IMG/VR virus record: IMGVR_UViG_3300025886_000051
Coordinates: 1-46,077 of that record
Length of the DNA stretch: 46,077 nt
Source of the DNA: a virus
Direction: 5' to 3' (one strand)
The notes below the pieces were generated by a model. It ran no database searches. It had not been told where the DNA came from and saw only the letters and a list, made by a program, of their open reading frames with translations. This document shows, in pieces, positions 1 to 8,301 of the stretch. Position numbers and translations under genes: made by a program. The first letter of the stretch is position 1. The number at the start of each line of letters is the position of its first letter.

Positions 1-1
1 G

Positions 2-769
2 GAAGCACTTAACGAGCTTCGCTTAATGCTTGATCTTGGCGAGCCAGATGAAGACGGCGAATTCGACATGGCAAACATTCTTATCACTGATGCTGATGCA
101 GAAGAAGCTCCTGAAGACGAAGAAGCCCCCGAAGGCGAAGAAATGTCCGACGACGAAGAGCTTGATTTTGAATTAGAAGATGAAGAGGCTCCACCTGAAG
201 GTGAAGAAGCTCCTGAAGCTCCTGAAGCTCCTGAAGATGATGAAGTAATGCTAGAAATTAACGAGGAATCACTTGTTGCAGCACTTAGAGAAATGAAAAG
301 TGCAAGAACAACTGAAAGAACTCGTAACACAAACAAAACAAATGAGTCTGCACAAATTGCAACTCTTAACGGCCAGGTTGCCGAATACGCTAAGGTTATA
401 AATTCCTTACGTGAGCAATTAACCGAGATGAACCTGTTTAATGCTAAGCTTCTATATGTAAATAAGCTAGTCCAGGATAAGAACGTAACATCTGAGCAAA
501 GACGAGGCATCGTCGAATCTCTTGATGGAGCAAAAACATTGCGTGAGGTCAAGCTCTTATACAAGGGTTTAACAAAGTCTCTGAAGACGGCAAAAACTTC
601 TTCTAAGAAGAGCCAAATTTCAGAAGCAGCCGCTAGAAGAAGCATTGGGTCTTCCTCTAGACCAGCTGGAACGAAGTCAACTCAGAAAACTCTTAACGAG
701 TCTACTGACAGTACACCGAACCGTTGGGCAACTCTCGCCGGTCTTAATAAACACCCAGGTAATTCTTGA
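2..769 (+). CDS. Prohead core scaffold protein, gp22-like (5' partial)
   Basis: The reading frame is open to the left edge of the window, so the true start lies outside it; the first internal ATG is at 26. The first part is extremely acidic, with repeated EEAPE-type blocks. A helical region with coiled-coil character follows (from about LNGQVAEYAKVINSLREQL), then the block FNAKLLYVNKLVQDKNV, which I associate with scaffold proteins of T4-like phages. The C-terminus is basic and Ser/Thr-rich. Its place directly before the major capsid gene matches T4 gene 22, whose product forms the core around which the prohead shell assembles and is then degraded by the prohead protease. The protease and portal genes would be expected just upstream, outside the window. 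The family call rests on position and composition. Confidence 0.7.
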   Translation, partial: EALNELRLMLDLGEPDEDGEFDMANILITDADAEEAPEDEEAPEGEEMSDDEELDFELEDEEAPPEGEEAPEAPEAPEDDEVMLEINEESLVAALREMKSARTTERTRNTNKTNESAQIATLNGQVAEYAKVINSLREQLTEMNLFNAKLLYVNKLVQDKNVTSEQRRGIVESLDGAKTLREVKLLYKGLTKSLKTAKTSSKKSQISEAAARRSIGSSSRPAGTKSTQKTLNESTDSTPNRWATLAGLNKHPGNS

Positions 770-835
770 ATAATACGGCTTTTTACAAACTGCGAAAGCA
801 TAAAATAAAAAAGCACAAATAACTAATTGTTTACA

Positions 836-841
836 TATAAT
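836..841 (+). promoter_or_regulatory. Possible -10 element upstream of the capsid gene
   Basis: A perfect TATAAT lies 16 bases before the capsid ATG, just before the AAGGA ribosome site. No recognisable -35 box is found at the usual distance. A CATAAA element at 799-804 could instead be a T4-style late promoter, so which element drives the gene is open. Confidence 0.35.
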
Positions 842-857
842 AAGGAAACATAACAAA

Positions 858-2717
858 ATGAGTAAGAAATTTACATTAAACCAGCTAACCGAGGGCATCC
901 GCTCTCGTAACGTTGGACAGCAAGGTGCTCGCCTTACTGAGAAGTGGTCACGTACCGGTCTTCTCCGTGGGCTCGAGAACACTAACCGCGAGAACATGGC
1001 TATGATGCTTGAAAATCAGGCAGCACAGCTTCTTCGTGAGAGCAACACCATGGGATCAGGCGCAGTTGGTGGTTTCACTAACATCGCATTCCCAATCGTC
1101 CGTCGTGTATTCGGTGGACTAGTTGCTAACGAACTAGTATCAATCCAGCCAATGAGCCTACCTTCAGGTCTGCTCTTCTATCTCGATTACACCTATGGTA
1201 CCGACGTAGGCAATGCTTACGGCGCCGGAGAGTCAATCTACGGTAGCGGAAGTGGACGTAGCCTACAGTCAGGTGCAGATGCAGCCGGTGGTCAGTACGA
1301 CCTCGTAGGCTCAGGATTCTCAGCTGGTGCTTGGGGTTCAGATACTAACGTTGCAAATATTAATGCTGGTCAGCTCTGGTTCGACAACAACGGCGTCGCC
1401 GACGGAACCGGCACCACCGCAGCAGCCTTAGCAGCTCAGGCAACATTTGCCCAGGCCATATCAGGATTCGACCCACTTGTTGGTGATGGTACTGGTTGGG
1501 AAGTAGTCGTTAGAACAGTTCCTACTGTTGCTGATCGTTCTTCTGTAAAGTCATGGGCAATATCCTCTACAGTCATCGGTGCAGATCGCGTAGCTGCTTC
1601 AGTACAGTCAGGCGACCTCTCCGGCGGCGCTGCCGGAAACGGTTCATACAACCTACGTCGCTGTAATGTTGTTGGTAACTGGGTCCTCGGTGGCACCTCA
1701 GCCATAGGTACATTCGTAGCTGACCCATTGGCCGGTACACACGTTCTAATGCTAGTTCAGAGAACAGTAGCAGCCGTACCTGTCACTCCAGATACACACA
1801 CACTTAACTACCCACTCGCTGACACACTCGCTGCTGATGCAGCTGGTGGACTCGGTGAGCTAGACGGTTCCCCTGCATTCGAAGGTAACATGGATGGAAC
1901 AGTCGGCGCTGCTGGAACTGATACGATCCCTGAGATCGACATCAAGATTGAGTCAATTGCTGTTACAGCTCAGACTCGTAAGCTCCGTGCTCGTTGGTCC
2001 CCAGAGCTCGCTCAAGACCTCAACGCATACCACTCAATGGACGCTGAAGTAGAACTTACTCAGATCCTATCCGAGCAGGTTGCACTTGAGATCGACCGTG
2101 AGATTCTTAACGACCTACTAGTTGGCGCCAATGGTGCAAACCTCTACTGGTCACGTGCTCCTGGTCGCTTCTTGAACAAGAACACCGGTGCTACAGTTGA
2201 CGTAGGCGAATCCAGTGCTGCTTACGAAGGACTAGCCTTCACAGGTACAGTTCGTGAGTGGTACGAGACATTGACTGAGACAATCATCGACGTTGCTAAC
2301 CAGATCCACCGTAAGACTTTACGCGGTTCTGCTAACTTCATCGTAGTTGGCCCTGATGTTGCTACTATCCTTGAGTCCGGTGTCATGTACAAGCCTAATT
2401 ACAAGCTTGACGGACAGGGCCAGGTCGGTTCATCATTCTCAATCGGTGCCGAGAAGGTTGGCGCTCTTTCTAACAGATTCACTGTTTACAAAGATCCTTA
2501 CTTCCCACGCAACAAGATTCTTGTTGGATTCAAGGGTGGATCATACCTTGAGACTGGTTACGTTTACGCTCCGTACGTTCCTCTCATCGTTACTCCTACC
2601 ATCTTCCAGCCCGACGATTTCACACCTCGCAAGGGTGTAATGACTCGCTACGGCAAGAAAATGGTTCGTTCCGACTTTTACGGAACAGTAACTATTCTTG
2701 ACATGCACATTATCTAA
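858..2717 (+). CDS. gp23: Major capsid protein, gp23-like
   Basis: This 619-residue protein forms the hexameric lattice of the head. The N-terminus (LTEGIRSR..., then GGFTNIAFPIVRRVFGGLVANELVSIQP, quoted here in pieces) and the later block around IAVTAQTRKLRARW, with an ELTQILSEQVALEIDREIL helix, match T4 gp23-type capsid proteins. A Gly/Ala-rich stretch from about residue 125 to 360 looks like a variable surface insertion. Residues 59-61 (LRE, just before SNTMGSG) fit the L/I-x-E rule of the T4 prohead protease and sit close to the T4 cleavage point at residue 65, so removal of a roughly 61-residue propeptide is inferred. The start has an AAGGA ribosome site at 842-846. Codons are richer in C and G at third positions than in neighbouring genes, as expected for a very highly expressed protein. 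A strong terminator follows. Confidence 0.93.
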   Translation: MSKKFTLNQLTEGIRSRNVGQQGARLTEKWSRTGLLRGLENTNRENMAMMLENQAAQLLRESNTMGSGAVGGFTNIAFPIVRRVFGGLVANELVSIQPMSLPSGLLFYLDYTYGTDVGNAYGAGESIYGSGSGRSLQSGADAAGGQYDLVGSGFSAGAWGSDTNVANINAGQLWFDNNGVADGTGTTAAALAAQATFAQAISGFDPLVGDGTGWEVVVRTVPTVADRSSVKSWAISSTVIGADRVAASVQSGDLSGGAAGNGSYNLRRCNVVGNWVLGGTSAIGTFVADPLAGTHVLMLVQRTVAAVPVTPDTHTLNYPLADTLAADAAGGLGELDGSPAFEGNMDGTVGAAGTDTIPEIDIKIESIAVTAQTRKLRARWSPELAQDLNAYHSMDAEVELTQILSEQVALEIDREILNDLLVGANGANLYWSRAPGRFLNKNTGATVDVGESSAAYEGLAFTGTVREWYETLTETIIDVANQIHRKTLRGSANFIVVGPDVATILESGVMYKPNYKLDGQGQVGSSFSIGAEKVGALSNRFTVYKDPYFPRNKILVGFKGGSYLETGYVYAPYVPLIVTPTIFQPDDFTPRKGVMTRYGKKMVRSDFYGTVTILDMHII

Positions 2718-2778
2718 ATCTAGCTTAGATAATCAATACTTGGGAGCTGCCTTTACGGGTGGCTCCCATTTTTTTTGT
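2701..2778 (+). repeat. 78-bp direct repeat, copy 1 (capsid gene tail plus terminator)
   Basis: This copy contains the last codons of the capsid gene (DMHII-stop), the short palindrome TATCTAAATCTAGCTTAGATA and the terminator. It matches 4284-4361 at 77 of 78 positions; the only difference is G2762 against A4345. The two copies bracket the homing endonuclease gene. Confidence 0.95.
2741..2777 (+). terminator. Rho-independent terminator of the capsid gene
   Basis: The arms TGGGAGC (2741-2747) and GCTCCCA (2762-2768) pair perfectly. The stem extends inward by four more pairs, including two G-U, around a six-base loop. Eight T residues follow. It lies 24 bases after the capsid stop codon. Confidence 0.92.
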
Positions 2779-2828
2779 TTCAAGGTAAAGAAATAAACAT
2801 ATATATCATAAAAGGGTATAATGACAGT

Positions 2829-4247
2829 ATGATATGTGAAATATGTAACTATGAATCAACCGGAAAAGATTTTTCAAACCACTTACAGCGTGAGCATAAG
2901 CTAAGCTCAAAAGAATATACTATTAAGAACATCTATAAAAAGCAACCAATGTGTGAACACTGTGGAAACGAAACAAGGTATGTGGCATACAAGTTCAAAA
3001 GATTCTGCAAAGATTGCTCAAAGATAGCATCTTCAGTAGCTGGCAAAGAAGGTGGTAAGGCTACAGCTTGGAATAAAGGACTTACAAAAGAGACAGATGA
3101 ACGAGTTAAAAAACAAGCAGAGAATAATACAGGTGAAGGTAATCCATTTTATGGAAAACGTCATACACTGAACTCACGCCAGCAAATGAGTAAAACAAAG
3201 ACGCTCGACAGAATAAAATTTCAACAGCGAATAAGCGATAGAGCAAATGACTTTGAGTTGCTCACAAGTTTTGACGATTATTTTTCAAGGCAAGAACAGT
3301 ATTTAGAGTTCAAATGCAAAAAATGTGAAACAACGTCTAAAAAAACTCTTCAAACATTTGAAAGAGGATCATTGTGTCAAGTATGTTTTCCAAACAATAT
3401 ATCACAATTTGAGAATGAAATTGCAGCATTTATTGAAAGTGAAAATGTAGAATACGATACAAAAGTCAGATATGCTATTTCGCCAAAAGAATTAGATGTT
3501 TATGTACCCACAAAACAAGTTGCAATAGAGGCTAACGGACTATATTGGCATTCTGATAATAACAGAGTAGAAGAGTATGATAAAAGAAAACATATCAATA
3601 AAACAAAACTCTGCCTCGAAAACGATATATCTCTAATCCACATATTCAGTGATGAATGGTATAATAAAAAAGACATTTGTAAGTCATTAATATCATATAG
3701 AATAGGGACAGCAAAAAACAGAATATTCGCAAGAAAATGCAAGATATCAAAAATAACAAAACAAGAGGAAAAAGAGTTCTTTGAGAAAAACCATATCACA
3801 GGATTCACACCGTCGAAAGAATGTTTTGCACTAAAATATAATGAAGAGATAGTAGCGGCGCTTTCAGTACGCTCACCAAGACAGCAGAAATACAAGAGTA
3901 TGCTCGAAATAGCTAGATTCGCTACATTGAGAGATACAGCTGTAGTAGGAGGACTAAGCAGATTATTCTCTTGTGCAGAGTGTTTTGCAATAGAAAACAA
4001 TTACTCTGGGATCATGACGTACGCAGATAGACGTTTTGGTGAAGGAAAAGGGTACGAAAAAATTGGACTAACGTACGAAGGATCGACAGGAATAGACTAT
4101 TGGTATACAGACGGAAAAGTTAGAATAAATCGTTTTATTATGAGAACAACAAAAAATGAAACTGAGAAACAAAAAGCGTATAAAAACAACTTAATGAAGA
4201 TCCATGGTTGTGGCAGTAACATTTTCACTAAATATTTTAGTCAATAA
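2829..4247 (+). CDS. Homing endonuclease, Vsr/PD-(D/E)xK-like with zinc fingers and NUMOD3
   Basis: The ATG at 2829 gives 472 residues; an ATG at 2775 in the same frame lies in the upstream terminator and is unlikely. In order the protein shows a C2H2-type finger (C3, C6, H18, H23), a second cysteine set (C42, C45, C60, C63), a NUMOD3-like DNA-binding motif near 104-127 (GNPFYGKRHT), a third cysteine set (C163, C166, C183, C186), and a Vsr-like nuclease core near 192-285 with ELDVYVP and VAIEANGLYWH. The long C-terminal region (FARKC..., GGLSRLF, YADRRFGEGKGY) is typical of Hef-like free-standing phage endonucleases. Such enzymes cut related phage genomes near the insertion site so that the gene is copied in. 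A CATAAA at 2807 and TATAAT at 2817-2822 lie just upstream, with no good Shine-Dalgarno site. The gene is AT-rich compared with the capsid gene. Confidence 0.85.
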   Translation: MICEICNYESTGKDFSNHLQREHKLSSKEYTIKNIYKKQPMCEHCGNETRYVAYKFKRFCKDCSKIASSVAGKEGGKATAWNKGLTKETDERVKKQAENNTGEGNPFYGKRHTLNSRQQMSKTKTLDRIKFQQRISDRANDFELLTSFDDYFSRQEQYLEFKCKKCETTSKKTLQTFERGSLCQVCFPNNISQFENEIAAFIESENVEYDTKVRYAISPKELDVYVPTKQVAIEANGLYWHSDNNRVEEYDKRKHINKTKLCLENDISLIHIFSDEWYNKKDICKSLISYRIGTAKNRIFARKCKISKITKQEEKEFFEKNHITGFTPSKECFALKYNEEIVAALSVRSPRQQKYKSMLEIARFATLRDTAVVGGLSRLFSCAECFAIENNYSGIMTYADRRFGEGKGYEKIGLTYEGSTGIDYWYTDGKVRINRFIMRTTKNETEKQKAYKNNLMKIHGCGSNIFTKYFSQ

Positions 4248-4283
4248 TCGAGTGTCTGTAGCATAAATCATATTACTTTTGTT

Positions 4284-4361
4284 ACATGCACATTATCTAA
4301 ATCTAGCTTAGATAATCAATACTTGGGAGCTGCCTTTACGGGTGACTCCCATTTTTTTTGT
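4284..4361 (+). repeat. 78-bp direct repeat, copy 2
   Basis: This is a second copy of the capsid gene tail and terminator, placed 37 bases after the endonuclease stop codon. It is not part of any gene here. It differs from copy 1 by one base (A at 4345). Confidence 0.95.
4324..4360 (+). terminator. Duplicated terminator after the homing endonuclease
   Basis: The hairpin and T-run are the same as in the capsid terminator. The G-to-A change at 4345 turns one C-G stem pair into a C-A mismatch, leaving an outer stem of six pairs and four inner pairs. It probably still works but more weakly. Confidence 0.75.
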
Positions 4362-4366
4362 CTAAA

Positions 4367-4501
4367 ATGTCTTTCAATAATAGAGTAGAGGCATTTATAA
4401 AATATAATAAAAAAAATCAAGTATATGAAGTCTCTAAGAAATATATAATAAATGTAGATCGTGTCTTAACAAGACATTTCATAATCGTGAAGGCGATATA
4501 G
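4367..4501 (+). CDS. Possible small protein (44 aa)
   Basis: This reading frame of 44 codons (begins MSFNNRVEAF) fills most of the otherwise empty stretch between the duplicated terminator and the next gene. It is basic and rich in Lys, Ile and Val. There is no clear Shine-Dalgarno site and no recognised family. The first bases resemble the start of the neck gene at 5064 (ATGTCTTT-AA), which may be chance. The rest of 4502-4565 holds no gene that I can see. Confidence 0.22.
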   Translation: MSFNNRVEAFIKYNKKNQVYEVSKKYIINVDRVLTRHFIIVKAI

Positions 4502-4565
4502 AAAATATCACAAGTTCAGTTAATTTTAGATAAGACAAGAAACATAAACGAACTATACTAAAATA

Positions 4566-4835
4566 ATGAATTTATTTGATTTTTATTCACGCAAATTTGA
4601 ACAAGGAGAGCTTGTAGCAGTATTTAAAAATGCTAATAGACTCATAGGGTACGGCGTATTAATCGCACAGGTCGCACACACTAGTTCACAAACAAACAAA
4701 CAAGTTTCAAAAACTCTTTTGTCTGACTGGTCGTCAGGTCTTGAAAATTCTGCGTGGACAACATATATCAACAATAAACTGGTTATTGTAAATGAGTTCG
4801 ACATGGAGAAGTTAGAATGTCAACAGGACAATTAG
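4566..4835 (+). CDS. Small protein, possible SH3-like fold (89 aa)
   Basis: I recognise no named family. The start MNLFDFYSRK is followed by FEQGELVAVF and later YGVLIAQV and LVIVNEFDME, a pattern of short beta strands. The next gene (4817) repeats the same pattern (GQLVMVA, YGVIVQV, ILTGADI), so the two look like paralogues. There is no Shine-Dalgarno site; a TATACT at 4554-4559 lies only six bases before the ATG. The last 19 bases overlap the following gene, suggesting coupled translation. Small proteins of this sort sit between capsid and neck genes in several large phages, but their role is unknown. Confidence 0.6.
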   Translation: MNLFDFYSRKFEQGELVAVFKNANRLIGYGVLIAQVAHTSSQTNKQVSKTLLSDWSSGLENSAWTTYINNKLVIVNEFDMEKLECQQDN

Positions 4836-4978
4836 TAATGGTTGCAGAAGCTACATCAAAAGTAAAATACGGTGTAATCGTTCAGGTTATGGCTGGAGTA
4901 AAATCAGAAGACTCATATATTGTTCTTATCGGAAATGAATTTTTAATCCTAACGGGAGCAGACATTGCAGAAATATAA
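4817..4978 (+). CDS. Small paralogue of the preceding protein (53 aa)
   Basis: The frame begins MSTGQLVMVAEATSKVKYGV and ends TGADIAEI. A GGAG ribosome site lies eight bases before the ATG, and the gene overlaps its upstream neighbour by 19 bases. The arrangement GQLV..., YGVIVQV, then a closing strand parallels the 89-residue protein upstream but lacks its middle Ser/Thr-rich insertion. A small beta-barrel is inferred. Function unknown; the position between head and neck genes hints at a structural or assembly role. Confidence 0.55.
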   Translation: MSTGQLVMVAEATSKVKYGVIVQVMAGVKSEDSYIVLIGNEFLILTGADIAEI

Positions 4979-5039
4979 AATAAAAAACACAATATTGTGT
5001 AATATTTATAAATTGAATGAATTGTATTTCGTTATAGCA

Positions 5040-5045
5040 CATAAA
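5040..5045 (+). promoter_or_regulatory. Candidate late promoter element (CATAAA)
   Basis: CATAAA lies 24 bases before the neck gene ATG. The same element occurs at 8276-8281, 26 bases before the first sheath gene, in the shared context GCAtaAAGAA/GCACATAAAGAA. T4-type late promoters are a lone -10 element (TATAAATA), so a variant of it is plausible here. Confidence 0.3.
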
Positions 5046-5063
5046 GAACTTAGGAAAAAATAG

Positions 5064-6335
5064 ATGTCTTTTAACCCAGCAAACAACCCAACACCCTTTG
5101 GCGTATTTGACGACGATGCAGAATTTCAAGTAGAAGCTGACAACATGATCACATTCGTCAAACGTAAATTAGGCGATGACATACTCAGTGTTGAACTTAC
5201 ACAAAAACAAATATGGGGTAACCTCGAAGAGTCACTTTTTGAATATGGCAGTATTTTAAATCAATATCAGGCAAAATCACAGCTCATGGAGTTCATGGGT
5301 ATGCCTACTAAAAAGCAGTCTGTAGATGATGCAGGCGATCTGCTTTATAAAAATAGCACAACTGGCGTCATATCAACAGATGACACAGGAGATCCTGTAT
5401 ATGATGATCATGCAAACAAGTTCCCACGTAGCAATCTAGAATACTTAACCAGATTCGCTGAGCCATATGCATCAGAGGCCGGAATAGGTGGCTCATACGA
5501 TGTAATATCAGGTTCTATAACACTGGTTGTTGGAAAGCAAGACTACAATCTGAATGTAGACCTACTCGGTACAGAAACAGATGGAGCGGGCGATCTTATT
5601 CCACTTTTCGACGGAAGTCAAAATAAAAACCCAAAAACACGTCTAAAAATAAATGAAGTGTTTCACTATTCTCCTCAGGCAGCATACAGATTCTTCGATA
5701 CAACATCAGCAGTCAACTACTTGAACAACGAAATGAGCTTTGAGTCGTTCACACCGGAAACAATCTTCTATGTTTTGCCTGTTTTCGAAGATATCTTAAG
5801 AGCATCTCAATTAGACCTTTCAAACAGAGTAAGACGTTCAAACTACTCATACAAAGTTCAAGGAACTAATCTACGAATATACCCATCACCAACTTCGGAA
5901 AGTGCACAGAAGATCTTCGTAAGTGTAAGGACATTTAATAACCCAATTGACACTGGTCATACAGACGAGACAATTGACGGCGTGTCTAGTTTAGGGAATA
6001 TACCCTTTGGAAACATTCAGTTCTCAAAAATAAATTCTATGGGACATCAGTGGGTCAGACAAATGTGCCTCGCATTGTCAAGAGAGCAGCTCGGATTAAT
6101 TCGTTCAAAGTTCTCTAAAATACCAATTCCTGGTCAAGATTTAACGCTAAACGGTACAGAATTAGTAACACAAGGAAGAGAAGACAAAAAAGAATTAATA
6201 ACTCAACTAAAAGAAATGCTCGACAGTATGACATACGACAAACTTATAGAGACACAGGCTCTAAGAGCAGAGAACATGCAAAAACAGTTGAAGTTCATAC
6301 CAATGCCAAACGGCAAAGCCGTTTTCATGGGATAA
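5064..6335 (+). CDS. Neck protein, possibly gp13-like (423 aa)
   Basis: The gene has a good ribosome site (TAGGA) and is the first of the neck block. The N-terminal block ADNMITFVKRKLGDDILSVE, followed by LTQKQIWGNLEESLFEYGS and MEFMGMPT, recalls neck or head-to-tail connector proteins of marine T4-like phages. A central insertion of about residues 85-180 is acidic and Gly-rich. The C-terminal part has a long helix near LKEMLDSMTYDKLIETQALR. In T4, gp13 and gp14 close the filled head and form the platform for the tail. The gp13 call rests mainly on order (before the gp14-like and gp15-like genes) and could be a different connector. Confidence 0.55.
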   Translation: MSFNPANNPTPFGVFDDDAEFQVEADNMITFVKRKLGDDILSVELTQKQIWGNLEESLFEYGSILNQYQAKSQLMEFMGMPTKKQSVDDAGDLLYKNSTTGVISTDDTGDPVYDDHANKFPRSNLEYLTRFAEPYASEAGIGGSYDVISGSITLVVGKQDYNLNVDLLGTETDGAGDLIPLFDGSQNKNPKTRLKINEVFHYSPQAAYRFFDTTSAVNYLNNEMSFESFTPETIFYVLPVFEDILRASQLDLSNRVRRSNYSYKVQGTNLRIYPSPTSESAQKIFVSVRTFNNPIDTGHTDETIDGVSSLGNIPFGNIQFSKINSMGHQWVRQMCLALSREQLGLIRSKFSKIPIPGQDLTLNGTELVTQGREDKKELITQLKEMLDSMTYDKLIETQALRAENMQKQLKFIPMPNGKAVFMG

Positions 6336-6338
6336 GCA

Positions 6339-7022
6339 ATGTCTAGACTATTTATTACAAAAAGAGAGATAGATTTTATCTCTGACATAACAAAAGAAGT
6401 AATCAAAGACGTTGTTGGGCAGCGTATATTCTACTACCCAGTTTCTATCGTAAAGACTCAGATACATGACGTCTACGAAGAATCAGTCAACAAGGTTTTC
6501 GAGACACCGATCGAAATAGATGTGCTTGTAGAGTTCTCGCCTGAAGAAGTAAAGACTAATATCTTTGGTCTCGAGGAAATATACAAACTCGACGTATTCA
6601 TACAACATCGCGATCTACTTGACAAAAAAATCAAATGTAAAGAGGGCGACTTTTTTAGTTATGGTGATATTTTCTTTGAAGTTCTTACTGCAACATTTAT
6701 CGACAATGTATTTGGGCAGACAGAGCACTACACTGGGATCAAACTAATCGGAAAGCAAGCAAGAAAAGGACAAATCAATATGCCAGCTCTTGGGCCTACA
6801 TCTGAAAAATATTCAGACGCCAATGCTGTTCAAGAAGAATTCGTACAACAGCGCGGATTTGCAACTGACGCCGCCGGAGACCCAACAGGAGATACCCGTG
6901 AGCTTACTGCAAAGATAGGTGCACCACTTACAGGTCCGGCAGGTGTTAAGGTATACGATGAGTCAGATGGAACAACAGATGGGAACTCTGATTCCGCATT
7001 CTACGGCGATGGTGAACCATGA
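6339..7022 (+). CDS. gp14: Neck protein, gp14-like (227 aa)
   Basis: The gene starts three bases after the neck gene upstream. The segment VGQRIFYYPVSI, followed by PIEIDVLVEF, IYKLDVFIQHRDLL, GDFFSYGDIFFEVLTATF and GQTEHYTGIKLIGK, matches the organisation I know for gp14-type neck proteins (a YYP or YFP motif, a beta-rich middle, and a strand describing a 'state of the system' loop). gp14 works with gp13 at the head-tail joint. The C-terminal 80 residues are Gly/Asp-rich and probably flexible. The stop codon overlaps the next gene start by four bases (ATGA). Confidence 0.6.
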   Translation: MSRLFITKREIDFISDITKEVIKDVVGQRIFYYPVSIVKTQIHDVYEESVNKVFETPIEIDVLVEFSPEEVKTNIFGLEEIYKLDVFIQHRDLLDKKIKCKEGDFFSYGDIFFEVLTATFIDNVFGQTEHYTGIKLIGKQARKGQINMPALGPTSEKYSDANAVQEEFVQQRGFATDAAGDPTGDTRELTAKIGAPLTGPAGVKVYDESDGTTDGNSDSAFYGDGEP

Positions 7023-8224
7023 GTGATAAAAAATTAAGAACAGGTTGGGAGTCAGGGAAGATTCCTGACGACTTTACGATTCCTTCATGCGGCATCGCTG
7101 ATATGGATAGATCGATGTTTAATCTTTTCGACAAAGATATAATCATACAAATATCAGTAGACGGGACAATGAAAAAAGTTCCAGTCGTCTTCGCTTCAGG
7201 TGAACGATTTGCTGTGTCTCAAAGAAACAAACCGATACGTGATAAAAATAACGCACTAATACTACCAATTATATCAATTCATAGAAAAAAGATAGATCAT
7301 GATGCAAATGTTGGTGGTTATGGCTCAGGTATTTCCTCAAGAGAACGAGGCGATCTTGTCATAAAGCGCAGACTTTCTAAGAAAGATCCAAACTATCAAA
7401 ATATCATCAACCAACAAAAAATAAAAAATCAAGATAATGTGTCGAATACTGGGAACTTCACTCTAACCAATATAGCCCCTGGTAATCAAGCTGCTCCTGG
7501 AACGTCTACATCAAGAAGAAATAAAAATAATCTATCAAAGACTGTTGGCGATCCTACGTTGTTGACAAATCTTAACGGTGATCACATCTATGAGATTATC
7601 ACAATACCATACCCAAAGTTTGTAAAAATAACATACAGCATAACGATATGGACTCAGTATGTAACTCACATCAACAAGATAATAGAGACACTGTTTGCAA
7701 ACTTCCCCTCGATAGGACACAACTATCAAGTCACAACAGATGCTGGATACAAGTTTGTAGCATACATGCAGACACCATTGAGCTTTGATGATAACTTTAC
7801 TGATTATGCATCAGACGAACGCCTTGTTAAGCTTACGTTTGATATGGACTTACCTGGTTACTTCGTCGCACCTCAGGATATACCTGGCAAAGGTTCACCA
7901 TTTAGAAGTTTCGAGACAGCTCCTAACGTTGTCTTTAACATGAATGAGATAACAGCTGACCTTATTGAAAAAAGAGGACCGGATATAAGAAGTGGAGATA
8001 TAAATAAATTCACACTTAATAACCTCGAAGAATTAGACAAGCGAGGGGACAAAGTCTTAAATAGAGACACAATTGATCTAAATGTTGTAGAATATGTCAT
8101 AAACCCTTTTACGGGTAAAGAAGAAAGAAAATTATCTAAAGTTCTTTCTAAGAACAGTCGCACCGGAGAGACTGTTGCTAGCATAAGAACGATAAAAGAA
8201 TTAGAAAACATCAATAACGAATAG
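7019..8224 (+). CDS. gp15: Tail sheath stabiliser and completion protein, gp15-like (401 aa)
   Basis: The middle of the protein carries ALILPIISIHRKKID and the region IITIPYPKFVKITYSITIW followed by THINKIIETLFANFPS. The pattern of an IPYP strand followed by a helix ending in a phenylalanine and proline region is characteristic of T4 gp15, which caps the sheath and tube and makes the tail competent for joining the head. At 401 residues it is longer than T4 gp15 (272), because of a disordered Asn/Ser-rich insertion near 120-180 and a charged C-terminal tail. It overlaps the gp14-like gene by four bases and directly precedes the sheath genes. Confidence 0.7.
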   Translation: MSDKKLRTGWESGKIPDDFTIPSCGIADMDRSMFNLFDKDIIIQISVDGTMKKVPVVFASGERFAVSQRNKPIRDKNNALILPIISIHRKKIDHDANVGGYGSGISSRERGDLVIKRRLSKKDPNYQNIINQQKIKNQDNVSNTGNFTLTNIAPGNQAAPGTSTSRRNKNNLSKTVGDPTLLTNLNGDHIYEIITIPYPKFVKITYSITIWTQYVTHINKIIETLFANFPSIGHNYQVTTDAGYKFVAYMQTPLSFDDNFTDYASDERLVKLTFDMDLPGYFVAPQDIPGKGSPFRSFETAPNVVFNMNEITADLIEKRGPDIRSGDINKFTLNNLEELDKRGDKVLNRDTIDLNVVEYVINPFTGKEERKLSKVLSKNSRTGETVASIRTIKELENINNE

Positions 8225-8275
8225 TAACTTGGAGTCTTTCGAAATATTTAATAATTGACGATTTTGTATTATATG

Positions 8276-8281
8276 CATAAA
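8276..8281 (+). promoter_or_regulatory. Candidate late promoter element before the sheath gene
   Basis: CATAAA lies 26 bases before the sheath ATG, and a GGAG ribosome site sits between them. A TTGACG at 8255-8260 lies 15 bases upstream of it, so a sigma70-like reading (TTGACG-N15-CATAAA) is also possible. Confidence 0.3.
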
Positions 8282-8301
8282 GAAAAAATAGGAGACATTT
8301 A

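Noticed and set aside
2347-2640. 97-codon + strand frame inside the capsid gene
   Set aside because: It lies in an alternative frame of a conserved capsid region; its Ser/Leu-rich composition is that of a shadow frame.
2775-2828. Longer N-terminus for the homing endonuclease starting at 2775
   Set aside because: It would start inside the T-run of the capsid terminator and add residues unlike any domain; MICEICNY at 2829 begins a proper zinc finger.
3500-4000. 166-codon frame on the minus strand
   Set aside because: It is antisense to the nuclease core of the homing endonuclease and shows no ribosome site or family features.
4362-4565. tRNA or other RNA gene in the gap after the second terminator
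   Set aside because: No cloverleaf arms or TTCGA-type loop were found; the same negative result holds for 14888-15020 and 31561-31734.
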